From Manis javanica (taxonomy: Eukaryota; Chordata; Mammalia; Pholidota; Manidae), in NCBI RefSeq assembly GCF_040802235.1, contig NC_133167.1:47484001-47548000 (forward strand): 64,000 nucleotides of DNA, given 5' to 3'. The stretch's first letter is position 1, and each line of letters opens with the position of its first letter. This document shows positions 13,382-25,302 of this stretch, piece after piece. The notes below the pieces were generated by a model. The model saw only the letters and a list, made by a program, of their open reading frames with translations. It did no database searches and was not told where the DNA came from. The translations under genes were made by a program, and so were the position numbers.

Positions 13382-13659
13382 AAAAGATGTGTTTCATAAG
13401 GGGGAGGAAAAAATAAAAAAAGTGGGGGACATTACTATTAGCAGACATAATGTGGAGGGGGGACGGGGAGGGCTGTGCAACACAGAGAAGACAAGTAGTG
13501 ATTCTACAGCATTTTACTAAGCTGATGGACAGTGACTGTAATGGGGTATGTCGGGGGGACTTGGTGATGGCGGGAGTCTAGTAATCATAATGTTCCTCAT
13601 GTAATTGTAGATTAATGATACCAAAATAAAAAAATAAAAAGTAAAAAAAGATGTGTTTC
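13382..13659 (+). mobile_element. short L1 3'-end insertion with 14-bp TSD
   Basis: A plus-strand L1 3' UTR fragment of about 250 bp. It includes the 'cacagagaagacaagtagtg' block, the 'gatggacagtgactgtaatg' block and the terminus 'tgtagattaatgatacc', followed by an A-rich tail. It is flanked by perfect copies of aaaagatgtgtttc at 13382-13395 and 13646-13659, a target-site duplication, so it is a complete 5'-truncated retrotransposition event. The perfect TSD argues for recent insertion. Confidence 0.93.
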
Positions 13660-14115
13660 CTACATTGTCACATATCGTTTTACCTGGAGTAGCCTGACTG
13701 AGTCCCTATTCCCTGAAACTCAGAGAAAGAAAATTACTTGAAATGAGAAAATGGCAGGCCTATTACAATTTTAATCACACCATTTGATTGGTTGATAATC
13801 AAGGAAAAATGGAGTTTAAACCATGCTTTCGTCCCAGCTACAACTTACTGGGCTTCTTGTAGAGAAAGACAGAATCTGTCGAAAGGATAGAAAGGGCAGG
13901 TGCTGTGGCTGGTGTCTGCAGTGGGGAGAATGATGAACAAATTATGGATTGGTGATGTGAACTTGAGAATAGCCCTAATTCCTGTGGGCTACACTTTCCT
14001 TTTCTGCTAAACGAGGGGATTGGCGGAGATGTTCTTTGAGTTCACCTTATATACTGAAGGTCTATTATTTATTAATTGTGCTCAGGTGACAATTGCTGTG
14101 TTACAATTCATCACT
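13660..14115. other. intron, no recognisable feature
   Basis: No feature recognised between the short L1 and the L2 copy. Confidence 0.4.
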
Positions 14116-14119
14116 TAAT

Positions 14120-15570
14120 TATTTTAAATAAGAGAGACTGTCTAGTGGGAAAGAGATAAGGAAACAATTAAAGTGTTATGATAGGGGAAGACCAGGGTAC
14201 TGTGGAAACCCATGCAAAGGCGCCTAAGCCTCCTGAGGCTGGAGGGGCAGAAGGGCCGGTGTCAGGAAAGGCGTCCTAAAGGCGTGGCGCCCCAGCCAAC
14301 AGCGGAAGCACATATGCGCTGACAAGTGGGAAGACAGCAGGCAGGGCTTCCAGGGAGCAGAAGAGACAGCCCACGTAACTGCGCAGCATGACAGCACAGC
14401 TGGTGCCACTGAGGACCTGGGAAACTGTCAGGGTGGCTGGATGAGCACAGGCGAGAGGAAGATGGCTGAGAGACGAAACTGGGCCGGAGGAGGTCACAAA
14501 CAGCTCCACAGGAGGCGGGAAGAAGGCCGCAGGGGCAGCCCTGGGACACCTCAGAGGGACCTTAAGCAGGCAGTGCAGCCGTGACCAGACTAGGTTTAGA
14601 AAGGTCATCCCAGCTGCTGTGCGGGTCGGGGCAGGGAGGGGGGATTTGGGAAGTGCAGTTTTCACTCATCCAAGTGATCAAGGAAGAGAACCAAGACAGT
14701 AGCCATGGGAGTGAAGATCCGTAGGGAGATATTTAGGAGGTTGACCCAACAATACTTGGGAAGTGCTTAGGGATGGAGGGTTAGGGAAAAGATCAAGGAT
14801 AACTCCCAGGATTTTGCAGGGGTAACTCCCGAGTTCATTCAGTTCGTTCATCCAAGCAGGGAGGGATACCAGAGGTGTTACAGAGAGGGCAGGAGCTGAG
14901 GGCGGGGATGGGCACAGCCTGAGGCCTACACCCCCCTGGGGCTGAGAGGCCTGAACCTCCAAGTGTGACGTCACCTGGGGGATAGCTGGGAGGAAGGAGT
15001 GGTGCGTGGAGGTCATCTGGAATAAGGAGAGACACAGGGACCAAGGATATACATTTGGGATTTGACAGCAGACAGAGGGTAATAAAAACCATTTGCATGC
15101 ACAGTATGACCCAAGGAGAGGAGACGGAGTAAGACGAGGAGAGAGCTTCGGTTCGAACCCTAAGAAACACCCGCATGTAGTAGAAGAGTGGAGAAAGGGT
15201 AACCCGAAAAATCTCCTGGGAAGAAAGAGCCAGAGACATAGGCAGAGACCAGGAGCATGTGGTGTCCCAGGAAATCAAGGGAGGCACTGACGCAAGGAAG
15301 AGAGAGCGATCGGCCAAGTACAATGGTCCCAAGGAGTCCGGCAGAGAAAAGCTGAAAAGTGTCCCCAGGATTTCATGACAGGAAGGTAACTGGTGACCTT
15401 GGGAAGAGTGATTTAATGGCCTGTCGGAGGAGAAGACAGACTGAAGTTGGCTAAGGAGTGCGTGGGAGGTAAGGAAGTGGATCAAGCAAGCGTAACAACC
15501 TTAGTTAAGAAGTTTGGCTGTGTAGGCAAAGAGAGAGAAAGTAGAGTAGCTGGAGGGAAGCTTAAAGTCT
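14120..15570 (-). repeat. long L2 LINE copy, ORF2 remnant and 3' end
   Basis: GC-richer purine-strand sequence matching reverse-complement L2. The 3' part contains 'aaagtgttatgatagggg' and 'ggtgtcaggaaaggcgtcct'. The ORF2 remnant contains 'aaggataactcccaggattttg', 'gcatgtggtgtcccaggaaatcaag' and 'gtaactggtgaccttgggaagagtg', in the order expected for L2. The minus-strand open frame at 14835-15485 (216 codons) is the decayed L2 reading, not a host gene. At about 1.4 kb this is the longest L2 piece in the window. Confidence 0.8.
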
Positions 15571-15574
15571 TTTA

Positions 15575-18160
15575 TAAAAGCCTTTTTACGTATAAACACA
15601 GGCTGTACAGTGAACTGTGAGAGGAAAAAGACAAAATATGAAATGGAATAAGTAAAAGCCTCTAATTCTTGGATGGATTTTCTAACTCGATTATCATAGT
15701 ATCTTAATGTTTTTCTCCTTATTTTAGAGGTTTTTTATCTGTATGAAGTGGGAAAGTTCTCATCAATTTAAAATGTGAAGCGTATGCATTGAAACAGCTA
15801 AGTACATCTCCCTAAACTTTAAAGTAAAAATGCAGGGATTTCATATGGTCTATGCATTTATGACTACCTCTAGAAAATGAATTCTCACATTGTCCACCAG
15901 GTGGCGCCCCTATTTTGGGCTTAGGTAGTGAAGTTTCTGTCCACAAAAGGCTTGTGGTCCAATGGTTAGATATGGCCTTCTAAAATCATTTGGTTTATTC
16001 CTCTGCTTCCACGTAGAGTTTCACCTTAATCATGCTCAGTATGTAAAAGTGACCTCAAATAAATTCTGATAACTTACAAAGTCAACAGAAAACATTAACG
16101 TGTCCTCAACCTGTATAATAAGCATCTAATTTAGAAATGAATACTATGTACACAGGTTTTCAGAAAGAACATATCTTAGCAAAATATAAAATAATCATGG
16201 CCATGCAAAGGCAAAAAAATAATAATAACTACTTTCTTTCACAATCTGATGAAAATAGACAAAAAAAGTTAACTCTAAAATATATAATAAAGTATATTTT
16301 ATATAATAAAAAATAAATATGTAACATATCAATGTCTCATATCTATAAGGCAGTATCTTTATAGTTGCTGTTTGGAAAAGTTAGACATACACAACTCAGT
16401 CTAATATGATGTAAAATTCTTAGGTTTAGGATCCTTATAAGACTATGAAGAGTCTTCCTCTACTTGATAGGGGTTATTAGCATGATTTTCCTTGCAGAAA
16501 ATATTATTATACATTTGTGAATATTCCCAACAAGGGAAACACATGAGTTGAAAATATATGAAAAATATTGAAAAGTTCTACACCACAGATAGTTCCCTTT
16601 GATTTTCTCCTCTCCTGCTATGGCTGAAGCACCTAGCAGAAATAAAAAGGGAAGGGGCAAAGTTCATTTTACAACTATCAGTGCACAGAAGGACTAAGAA
16701 CACATACACACACATACTTTTTTCTCTCTCTCACCATATTAGCTAAAACCACAGGTCCCTCCCTTGGCTAATTGTCTTAGGAAGCAGTTCTACCATTTTT
16801 AACTTGCTGATAGTGCAGAATGAACTCTAGCAACTCAGGTTTGGAATCCAAATGGAAATGAGAGAAGGGCAACGGCAGGAATGGCTCCCTCCCACAGCCC
16901 CTTGGGAAATCATTTTACCCCTACTTTTTCCATTTTTCCTCATTTTCAGAGAAACTTAAAGAAAAAAAATCCAAAAGATTTGGCAGGAATGACCATGATA
17001 TATTTGGAGAATTGCAGAGGGATCACCACGGCTGAGCATTAAGGGTAAGTAGAAACTAAAATAAGAAGAATGGAAACCAGTCATTAAGGAAACTGACATA
17101 CTTAACAAGAGGAAGCTACCTCACTAGAGATAAATGAAAGGAATTGCATACACTTAGGACTTCAAGATGTTGTTAACCTAGTGACTGTAGAAGCTTTTTG
17201 CTCTAAGGAAAATATTTGTTTATTTAATATTGTTTATTTCATATGGTCATTTGTTGTGCTGCTTATGTAAAAATTTACATACTATTAAGAACAAACTTCA
17301 CAGCATTTTAACCATTTACTAGCAAAATCTCATGGGCCACTCTTCCTTACTCATTAACTTTCCATATTTATGTGTTCAAACAGCCAGGCTGACACCTGCC
17401 ACAGGATGTGTCAGTACCAGAGAGAAATCAATGGATTCTGGCAGGCGCCTTGGTCTCCTTCAAAGGGTGACCTTTAGGTGTGGGAGCAAAAGCACATCCC
17501 CCACTGGGACATTTTTTTTTTTAATCTTCAGGTTCAAGTTGCATATTTTAATAAAGTCTTCCACTAATGCCAACTTCAAGGGTAATAAACCACCACAGCT
17601 GATTTCCTTCTTCTCTGCCCACATATTAGTCTCTTCTTTTTTCTCTCTCATTTTTCTCATCTCCAAAAAGTGGAGATGGGCTGTGCTGAAGCTAACAGTG
17701 ATTCCCTCAGTGGTGCAGAGTCCAAATGCTGCTGTACTCTTTTATAGTAACAGTTTCTAATACTCCTCATATCTGTAAACCACAGGATGTTTATTTTACA
17801 CAGCCAGGTTTTTAAATAAAAAGAAAAAATATAAAAATCCCTTAGTCACTATGGACAGATTGTTCACAAATATAAAAATGAGCACTCCAAGAATGCACAC
17901 CGTCAATACCCACAGTACTAAGGGAGAAGGGAATCTGTCTGCAGGGTAAAATCATGTCTGATTTCTCATTTTGAAGGCCAGATGTGGGTGAGATTTGTAT
18001 TGCAGCCTGCAGCCAAACGTGGACTATTTTGGTTGCTATATGTGTCTTTTATTCTCCAAGGAATTAATAGTTAAGAATTCTTTGATTTTGCCTCATAATT
18101 CTGGCATAACCCTGTAGTCAAACCCATATTCATCACACAAAACTCCTGTGATGATAGAGC
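15575..18160. other. intron, no further recognisable feature
   Basis: Apart from the CTCF-like motif, this is AT-rich sequence, with a very AT-rich patch at about 16265-16325. The open frame at 17332-17760 (142 codons) lacks domain similarity, codon structure or splice context and is not called. Confidence 0.4.
15891..15909 (+). promoter_or_regulatory. CTCF-binding-motif match
   Basis: The 19-mer tgtccaccaggtggcgccc contains CCACCAGGTGGCGC, a close match to the CTCF core consensus CCASYAGRKGGCRS. It stands alone in AT-rich sequence, about 320 bp beyond the L2 copy and outside any repeat I recognise. CTCF occupancy and any insulator or loop-anchor role are inference. Confidence 0.6.
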
Positions 18161-18164
18161 TATT

Positions 18165-18315
18165 CTAGATTTCGGCTGTTTAATGAGGTAGTCACCAGCC
18201 ACATGTAGCTACTGAGCACTTGAAATCTGACTAGTGCTGAGGAACTGAATGTATAATTTAATGTCATTTTAATTATTGGCTAGTGTTTTCCACATTGGAC
18301 AGTGTAAGCTAAAAG
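18165..18315. mobile_element. MER5A-like nonautonomous hAT-Charlie element
   Basis: The segment 'gctgtttaatgaggtagtcaccagccacatgtagctactgagcacttgaaatctgactagtg' through 'ttggctagtgttttccacattggacagtg' matches MER5A, including opposed 'agccacatgtagcta' and 'ggctagtgttttccacattggac' ends. Orientation is not asserted. Confidence 0.75.
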
Positions 18316-18439
18316 ATAGTGCCAGCCATCAGCAATATAGTGAATTAAGTAAAATTATTCTCCACTCCAGCTTCTTTCCTGACATAGTACTTATCACAAT
18401 TATAATTTAATAACTAATTATGGCTCATACTTTTTAACA

Positions 18440-18550
18440 TCTCTATCTCCTACAAGAATGAATACACTACTTGAGGGTCGTGGCTGCCTCTGTCCTGTGC
18501 ATAGCTGTACCCCCAGCAGCTAGCACAGGGCCTTGTTCAAGGCAGGGACC
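18440..18550 (+). repeat. L2 3'-end fragment
   Basis: 'cttgagggtcgtggctgcctctgtcc' followed by 'tgtacccccagcagctagcacagggcc' is the L2 3' region; the terminal repeats are lost. Confidence 0.65.
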
Positions 18551-18589
18551 CAGAGCATTTGACACTCTGATCTCTGATGTCTCATCTCG

Positions 18590-18655
18590 GGAACAGTGAG
18601 AAACAAATGTTTGTCTATGGTTTTCTTGTTATAGCAGCCCAAACTGACTAAGGTG
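18590..18655 (+). repeat. 3' end of a MaLR-type LTR, sense
   Basis: 'gtgagaaacaaatgtttgtctatgg' then 'cttgttatagcagcccaaactgactaag' is the typical 3' terminus of MST/MLT1 LTRs. The remainder is missing or too diverged. It directly abuts the oppositely oriented LTR at 18661. Confidence 0.6.
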
Positions 18656-18660
18656 GTCAC

Positions 18661-19046
18661 TATATTAATTTGCTAGGGCTGCCATAACCAAGTACCACAG
18701 ACTGGATGGATTAGACAACAGAAATTTATTTTCTCACAATTCTGGAGGCTAGAAGTCTGCTGTCAATGTATGGGCAGGGTTGGTTTTTTTCTGAATCCTC
18801 TCTCCTTGGCTTATAGATGGCCATTTTCCCTGTGTCTTCACACGATCTTTGTTCTCTGTGTCTCTGTTTAATCTCCCCTTCTTATAAGGACACTGGTCCC
18901 ATCGGATTAGGGCCCACCCTAATAACCTCATTTTAACCTCACTACCTCTTAAAAGATGGTATCTTCAAATATAGTCATATTCTGAGCTTCTAAGCACTAG
19001 GACTTCAACATATGAATTTCAGGGAAACAGAATCCAGGCCATAACA
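18661..19046 (-). mobile_element. solo MaLR (MLT1/MST-type) LTR
   Basis: The plus strand reads as a complete reversed LTR from 'ttaatttgctagggctgccataacc' through 'tggaggctagaagtctgctg', 'cttataaggacactgg' and 'cttcaacatatgaatttcaggg' to 'ccataaca'. Flanking gtcac (18656-18660) and atcac (19047-19051) form a near-perfect 5-bp TSD, as expected for ERVL-MaLR insertion. No internal retroviral sequence is present. Confidence 0.88.
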
Positions 19047-19329
19047 ATCACTCTCTTCCAATGTTCCAAGCTGTGTCTCAACTTATTAAATATGTTATAT
19101 TTATGCTAAATTTAAAGAGATTTATGGAAATCTCTTTGTTTAAAATTTTGGGATGGTTTGCCTAGTATACTATGAATGATAAATCTTTACCTATCTGAAG
19201 ACCCCCTCTGCATTTACATATTTGTAAGCTTAGATCATTAATTATTATTATAAAATGTGATTTTGCCATTGTCAGTATTCTTTTTGATACATTATATATA
19301 TATGAAACAGTGACATAACTGGTGGGGCA

Positions 19330-19585
19330 GTCTTACCGCACTGGACAAGGATTTCGGGTTCAGACTGCCTGGCGTTCAGTTCTGGCTCTGCCGCTCTTTG
19401 GTGAGCAGAGCTGGGTGAATGTCAGCCCTTATTTAATCTTTCCATTCCTCACTTTTCTTGTGTATAAATCAGAAATATTAACAGTACCTACATAATACGG
19501 TTGTTATTAACACTAAGTGATTTTCAATTAGGTTGAAGCACTTGGAACATTGTCTAACAGAGAATAAGCATTTTATAACTGATAT
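19330..19585 (+). repeat. MIR SINE
   Basis: Sense MIR: 'gggttcagactgcctggcgttcagttctggctctgccgct', a middle containing 'cctcacttttcttgtgtataaatcag', and a 3' part 'gcacttggaacattgtctaacagagaataag'. Core moderately degraded. Confidence 0.85.
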
Positions 19586-19589
19586 TTAT

Positions 19590-20885
19590 TATGATTTGTT
19601 CTTGTTCCTAAAGTGCATTCTTTATTAAGAAAAGTATTTGAAAGAGAATCAAATTCATTAATTCCAATCCGTCATATGCTTGATTCCAGTATTACAGTGA
19701 ATATTTTGATTTTCCCTAAAATGTCCCATTTCTTTCTGGTATACAAAAGTTGTTCTTCAATAATTCTCCAAGTTAACAGATAAAAATGATTATGGTCTCA
19801 AGATGAGAGGATTTTTTCAGAAGTTTCCAAAAGATGAAAGGTAGAAAGTTTGCCTGTTTGGGGCATAAATGAATTCTAGGAAAGAGAGGGAACTCTAAAG
19901 GTATTTTCATATATTTATAGCACTTGGTATATGATGAGCTCTTGATAAATATTTAAAGAGTGACAGTGATGAAGAGGGTCATAACTCACAAAGGGAGGAA
20001 GGAACTCAAGGATAAGAGTTACCCAGATTTTTTTAAAAGATCATATAAAAAAAATTATAAAGTTCACTCACATGGATTGCTAATGTTATCTGAACCATGC
20101 TGGAAAAAGACAACAGACCCAAAGAGAATTGAAATATCTTTTTTCAGTCCTCTTATGAGCAATTAAAGACAATAGTGACTAAAGTCTTCTTGCTCTAGGA
20201 TAATTTTCAATATTGTTTTAGGTTTATAGTGATTAAATTCAATTAAAGAACCACATCTTGAGCACATACCATGCTCTCTTTCACTTGTAATAACAAAAAA
20301 TTGCATGTGGACATTAGAACTATGAAATGTAGAACAAGGCCACCAAAAACTGTATACATGGATGCTCAGAATATTTGTACAGGTGTGCACACACTGCATG
20401 TACACTGCATGAATTCAGAGAAATGTCTGCAAGGAGCTGAAATAGTGATCTGGAAACTGGTGCAACTCTATAAAGAAGCCTGAGAATAATCACTAGTTGC
20501 CAGACAGACAAAAGATAGGCATCTGGAGGATGAAAAAACTAATAGTGGACATTGGACCTTTGGAGAGAAAAAGCTAAAACCAAATTACCAGTTTAGTGCA
20601 CACGGGCACTTGCCTGCGTTCAGCTCCCAGGAGGAGGAAGAGGAAAGAAGAGGGCAAAATGTCAACCCCACAAGGAAATGGAGCTGCCCAGAACTGCAAA
20701 AGCACCCCTTTTCCCAAAGGGCACACAGGCTTCGAGTGGTGCCACTGGACACCATAACCTTGGATGTTAAGAACAGGCTATGGAATCACAAGGATCAAGC
20801 TTTGCATCCAGTTGCACTGCTAAGTACTGAACCAGCGGCTCGGCTTCTGTGATCCTCTGTTTTCCTGTTTTCTCAGCTTAAGCTC
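19590..20885. other. intron, no recognisable feature
   Basis: No repeat or exon that I can support. Confidence 0.4.
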
Positions 20886-20889
20886 AGCA

Positions 20890-21275
20890 TTGCACTAAGG
20901 CGCAGTCCCCACCGTGAAGGAGCGCAACCTCACATGGGGAAAGGCTCAGGAACAAATCATTACGATGTGGGGAGTGAGGGTGGGAAACACAGGAATGAGA
21001 TTGTGTATAAGCTACAGATAGAGTACTAAAAAGGAGATTATCTGATTTTGATTAGAACTGGGGATCAGGAAAGTGAAGAGCAGGAAACTTCCCCAGAAAA
21101 GTAATAGATAATAGTTGTGCTGGATTTGAGTGACAAGGAGGAACTTGTTAGACGACTGAGGAAAAGAACATTACAACTGGCAGGAACAGCATGTGTGAAA
21201 GCACAGAATCCTGCAACTGCCCCAAATGGTCTAGGAACTACAGACCTGTGGGAGAGTGGAGCATGACACATGAGG
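20890..21275 (-). repeat. L2 3'-region fragment
   Basis: Purine-strand sequence like reversed L2: 'gatcaggaaagtgaagagcaggaaacttcc', 'ggcaggaacagcatgtgtgaaagcacag' and 'ggtctaggaactacag' occur in L2 order. Confidence 0.65.
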
Positions 21276-21279
21276 AGCT

Positions 21280-24200
21280 AAGCAGAGGCCCCCCACAGAG
21301 GATCATTTATCCACACCAAGAACTTGGAATGATGTCCTATAACTGACAAACATCAGAACACTTCTCTCACTCAAGCCTACCAAGACTATTTAAAAGTTTT
21401 GTTTGTTCATTTGTTTTCAATCCTCTTAAGTGAATTTAGAACATTTTTTTCTGAAGATTAAAAATTTTAATTAAATTTTCTCTCACATGAAGCTTGTATT
21501 CAACTTGAAAAGAGGATTGGATGTTATTTTTCCCAATGCCTTCTGTTTCTGTCATCTGGACTTGAAAACTGAATCAACTCTGTTTGGTTGTCAAGACCAA
21601 TCAAAGATCTAGCTATGCTACAAATGAAATTTTCCTCAGCTAATGTATAAAATATCCTGGACTGCTGAACTTCTTTACTGTGCTTCAACATGCAAACAAA
21701 TGATAGGTTCAACAGAATTCACACCACTGCACCTGGATCCTTTGGAAATTATTAACAACTTCTAGATGTAAACCTTAGCAGGGAAAATAACTAGAGTAGA
21801 CAATAATTGTAATTAATATAAGTAATAAATATTTAAAGACATTCCTAAAAACTTGATAGAAAACAGAAGGCTAGAGATAGAAAAATACTCTCAGACTGGC
21901 AATTTTCGGGACAAATCCCAAAAGCACCTTTCACATGGCTTCAAGGGAATGGTGCCCTCTAGACTGGGTAGTGCCATGGTAGGACGTGGTAGCTCTGGCC
22001 AATTCAGGGATAAGATTGTTCAACCTTGTGTTGCTAAAAAGAAATTGAGCTGGTGTAGAAATGTCTATTCAAGAGCTCCAGGGAGATAATCTGGGTGGTA
22101 TTCATGTTTAACTTCAACGAAATTCATAAAATCTTGTGTAATTAATTATCAAGGCCACTGTAGTTCAAGGTCTCCTGTAAAGACTCTTCTTGGATATCCT
22201 TGGCAAAGGAGACAAAGGAAATGGCCTTCCCAGGAGCAGCTATTTAAAGAATGAAGACAGTGGTAATCACTTCACTATTTGCTCCTCTCCCTCCAACCAG
22301 AGAGAAGTTCTAGAACAAAATCATACTTTCTGAGACAAAACCAATATCTTAGCTGGTGGTAATTAAGTGAAGGATAACAGAAATAATGAGTCTGAGTGAA
22401 ATAACTGTGATTTAGTAGCTGAGACAGTACTTTCCAGAATTCAGAAATGGACTTTCTACCCTGGCAGTGCTAATAATTATTATATTGTTATACACTTGTA
22501 TGTTTTCCCCAATAACTGCGAATACTTTTTGATAACAAAAAATTCAGATGATGTTATTTCCCTAATATTATTATTATTATATAATATTATAGAGCTTACA
22601 GTGAGTAGGGTTAATAAATGAATTGCTTAATATAAGAACCAGGGTCTATGTTATAACGCACACACAAGCACACACTATATATATACATATAATTGTTCCT
22701 TTCAATGACTTTCTTCCTCTCCCAGGCAAAAATGTATTACAGATAAAAGAGAACAGGAAGGAAGTTGCTGGCTTTATCCCTCTCTGGTTTCAGATTACAT
22801 GAAAAGACTGGATGGGCTGACTCAGAGCATACACAATATACATTGTTAAGAATCTTTAGTCCCATTTATTCAGATTTAATATTGATATATAGCTACTATT
22901 AAAATACATTTTTCATACACAGCATCTGCATGCTTGTTTCATTTTTAGAAGCCCTGAACATCATTTTCTTGGTTGATATCAAATCCACAATAAACAAAAG
23001 AGCCTGTTTCCTGCAACATGTATAATAAGTATAAAGAACCATCTGGAAAGTAAGGGAATGAGGAAGTGATGTAGTACCAGCCACGATTTCAACAGCAAAT
23101 AAACAGTCTATACTCTTCAAGTGTCAATATGACTGTTCAATCAGATGTTCAAAATGTATTCATCCAAGCAGTCTGAAGGAACAAACCACTTTTTCAATAA
23201 TATACTACCAGAGAACACAAGTAACTCTAAAACATTCAACCTGCTCTCTATGTTTTTTCCTAATGAAAGTGAAGTTCAATTAAATCTGGAGCAATAGAAA
23301 AATTACAGTGAGACAAACCCATATTTTTGATCCAAAGCCATCAGAATTAATTGCTAAAACCCAGGCCATACTTTAGGGAACCTAGTATATTTTAAATATG
23401 TATAAAAAAACACATCTCTTAACATATATTGAAGAAAAAAAGCTCAACTTTCTGAAACTAGATTTGTTAGTAATTGATCAGGAACTTCTTGTTGACCCAA
23501 AAGATAAATATTTCTCAGACAACAAGATCCACAAACCAATTTTATTCCAGTTGCTCCATAATGCCAGGTGCTGAGTAATAGACACTGGGAAATCTAGAAT
23601 ATTCTAGTTGATTAAGGAATACCTCTGAGAGATCTGGACTGCAATCTTTTTTATCCTGGAATACATTGCAAAGCAATTTAAGAACCTTCCATCCCTGAAT
23701 CCACTGACTCAAAAGTCCATTGAGAATAGTATCTTTGAAATAAACATTCAAAGTGTTGCTATTTTAGAACACATAGCTTTGTCCTGGCAGATTTACAAAC
23801 CAAATCATGAGGGGTTAGTGTATTTTGCTGCATACCAAAGGATTCTCTTCAGCTTGAAAACAGCCAATAGACTTTTTTTGTATCTGAAAGTACAAAGCTT
23901 CTACCTAATGATTTGATAACCTTTCCATAAAATCAACTGATAATGCAAAAGTCTAAGATTCAATTCTAAGTCATAGTTCTGTGATAAGGAGATTTTTCCT
24001 TTTCCAGAAATTACCTTCTTTCAAAACATTAATATGATGATTATAATAATGATGATGAATGTTTCTTGCCCTGTTCAAATATTCTTCTGAACAGTAACGT
24101 GCAAATTTTTTATGAATCTAAACTTACTTTTAAAAATCTAAGGGTATTTCTTTTTCAAAAAATCTTTAATTAGTCTTATAAAACCATGGAATTAGTTCCT

Positions 24201-24500
24201 AATTATCCTGCTTTGGTGAAAAGGTAACTTCACTTACTACAAGTGCTTAAAGTATCACTAATACATGGGGAGTGATTATCAATACAAAATTGTTTTACAA
24301 GAAGTAGGAAATCGGAGAGAAGATTCTTCCCCCAACCCCATATTTCCATGAAATAAGAGAAGTTTATTTAAATTGGAAGACAGTCACTTCTGGATTGAGG
24401 GAAATTTTCTAGCTGCCCAGTGTTATCTTTTCAATAGGGCTTTTAAAGAGTAAAATCTAATTTCATTATTCTTAACATAAATTGCCCTTTACATATTTAT
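21280..24500. other. intron, no recognisable feature
   Basis: About 3.2 kb without a recognised family. Small simple repeats occur at 22565-22590 (TTA-rich) and 22657-22692 (CA then TA). The minus-strand frame at 23542-23751 looks protein-like by composition but has no splice signals or homology that I know. Confidence 0.4.
22657..22692. repeat. CA/TA compound microsatellite
   Basis: Interrupted CA dinucleotides pass into a short TA run. Confidence 0.8.
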
Positions 24501-24510
24501 TTTTACAGCT

Positions 24511-24586
24511 ATGTATATACATGTGTGTATACACACCCACATAGAACATTTAGTATACATATTTTTTTATGTATGTGTATGTGTGA

Positions 24587-24627
<41 letters not shown>
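24511..24627. repeat. TATG/GT tract with pure (AT)n microsatellite
   Basis: Alternating purine-pyrimidine tract ending in an uninterrupted 37-nt AT run at 24591-24627. Short overlapping frames rich in Tyr-Ile are artefacts of this repeat. Confidence 0.95.
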
Positions 24628-24629
<2 letters not shown>

Positions 24630-24976
24630 AACAGACAGTTTTTTGTTGTTGTTTTGCCTGAGCTGTATACTCCTGGAAAGCAGGGACAGTTAAGAAATCC
24701 CCCTCCCTCTTGTGTTCCATTCCAGGAAATGGCTTACTGCAAAGAACACCCTTCCCCATAAGACTTAGATAAGACTCATGCATGTGCCTCTGTCTGCCTA
24801 TGCCAAGGCCAGACACAGACACTCCAAATGCCTTTCAGAAGTGATTAGATGAACTATTTGTACACACCAACCAATCTGGACAAAATATCTGCTTCCTTGA
24901 CTTGGCTTAGCTTTAGTTAAGCTTCTTTCCTTCCTTCAGGACCCTAAACTTTAACCACCCCTCAAGCCTAAGCCAG

Positions 24977-25302
24977 CATGTAGCCCTTTTTTTTTCTTTT
25001 TAATTTTTTATTAAGGTATGATTGATATACACTCTTATGAAGGTTTCACATGAAAAAACAATGTGGTTACTACATTTACCCATATTATCAACTCCCCACC
25101 CATACCCCAATGCAGTCACTGTCCATCAGTGCAGCAAGATGCCACAGATCCACTATGTGCCTTCTCTCTGCTACACTGTTCTCCCCGTGATCCCCCACAC
25201 CATGTGTACTAAACATAATACCCTCAATCCCCTCCTCCCTCCCTCCCCACCCACCCTCCCACACCCCTCGCCTTTGGTAACCATTAGTCCCATGTAGCCC
25301 TT
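24977..25302 (-). mobile_element. 5'-truncated L1 3' UTR insertion with 12-bp TSD
   Basis: The minus-strand L1 3' UTR of the same older type as at 10.5 kb ('attaaggtatgattgatatacac') runs to about 25290. It is bounded by catgtagccctt at 24977-24988 and 25291-25302, a perfect TSD. Only about 300 bp were inserted, all 3' UTR with no ORF2. It is in host-gene orientation within the last intron. Confidence 0.93.

Noticed and set aside
14835..15485. 216-codon minus-strand open frame
   Set aside because: It lies entirely in a diverged L2 LINE and is a decayed LINE reading, not a host gene.
17332..17760. 142-codon plus-strand frame
   Set aside because: It has no recognisable domain, splice context or coding-like composition; length is compatible with chance in 64 kb.
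23542..23751. Protein-like minus-strand frame of 69 residues
   Set aside because: It has no acceptor/donor pair consistent with the host gene and no known similarity.
24511..24822. Tyr-Ile-rich frames
   Set aside because: They are translations of the AT/TATG simple repeat.
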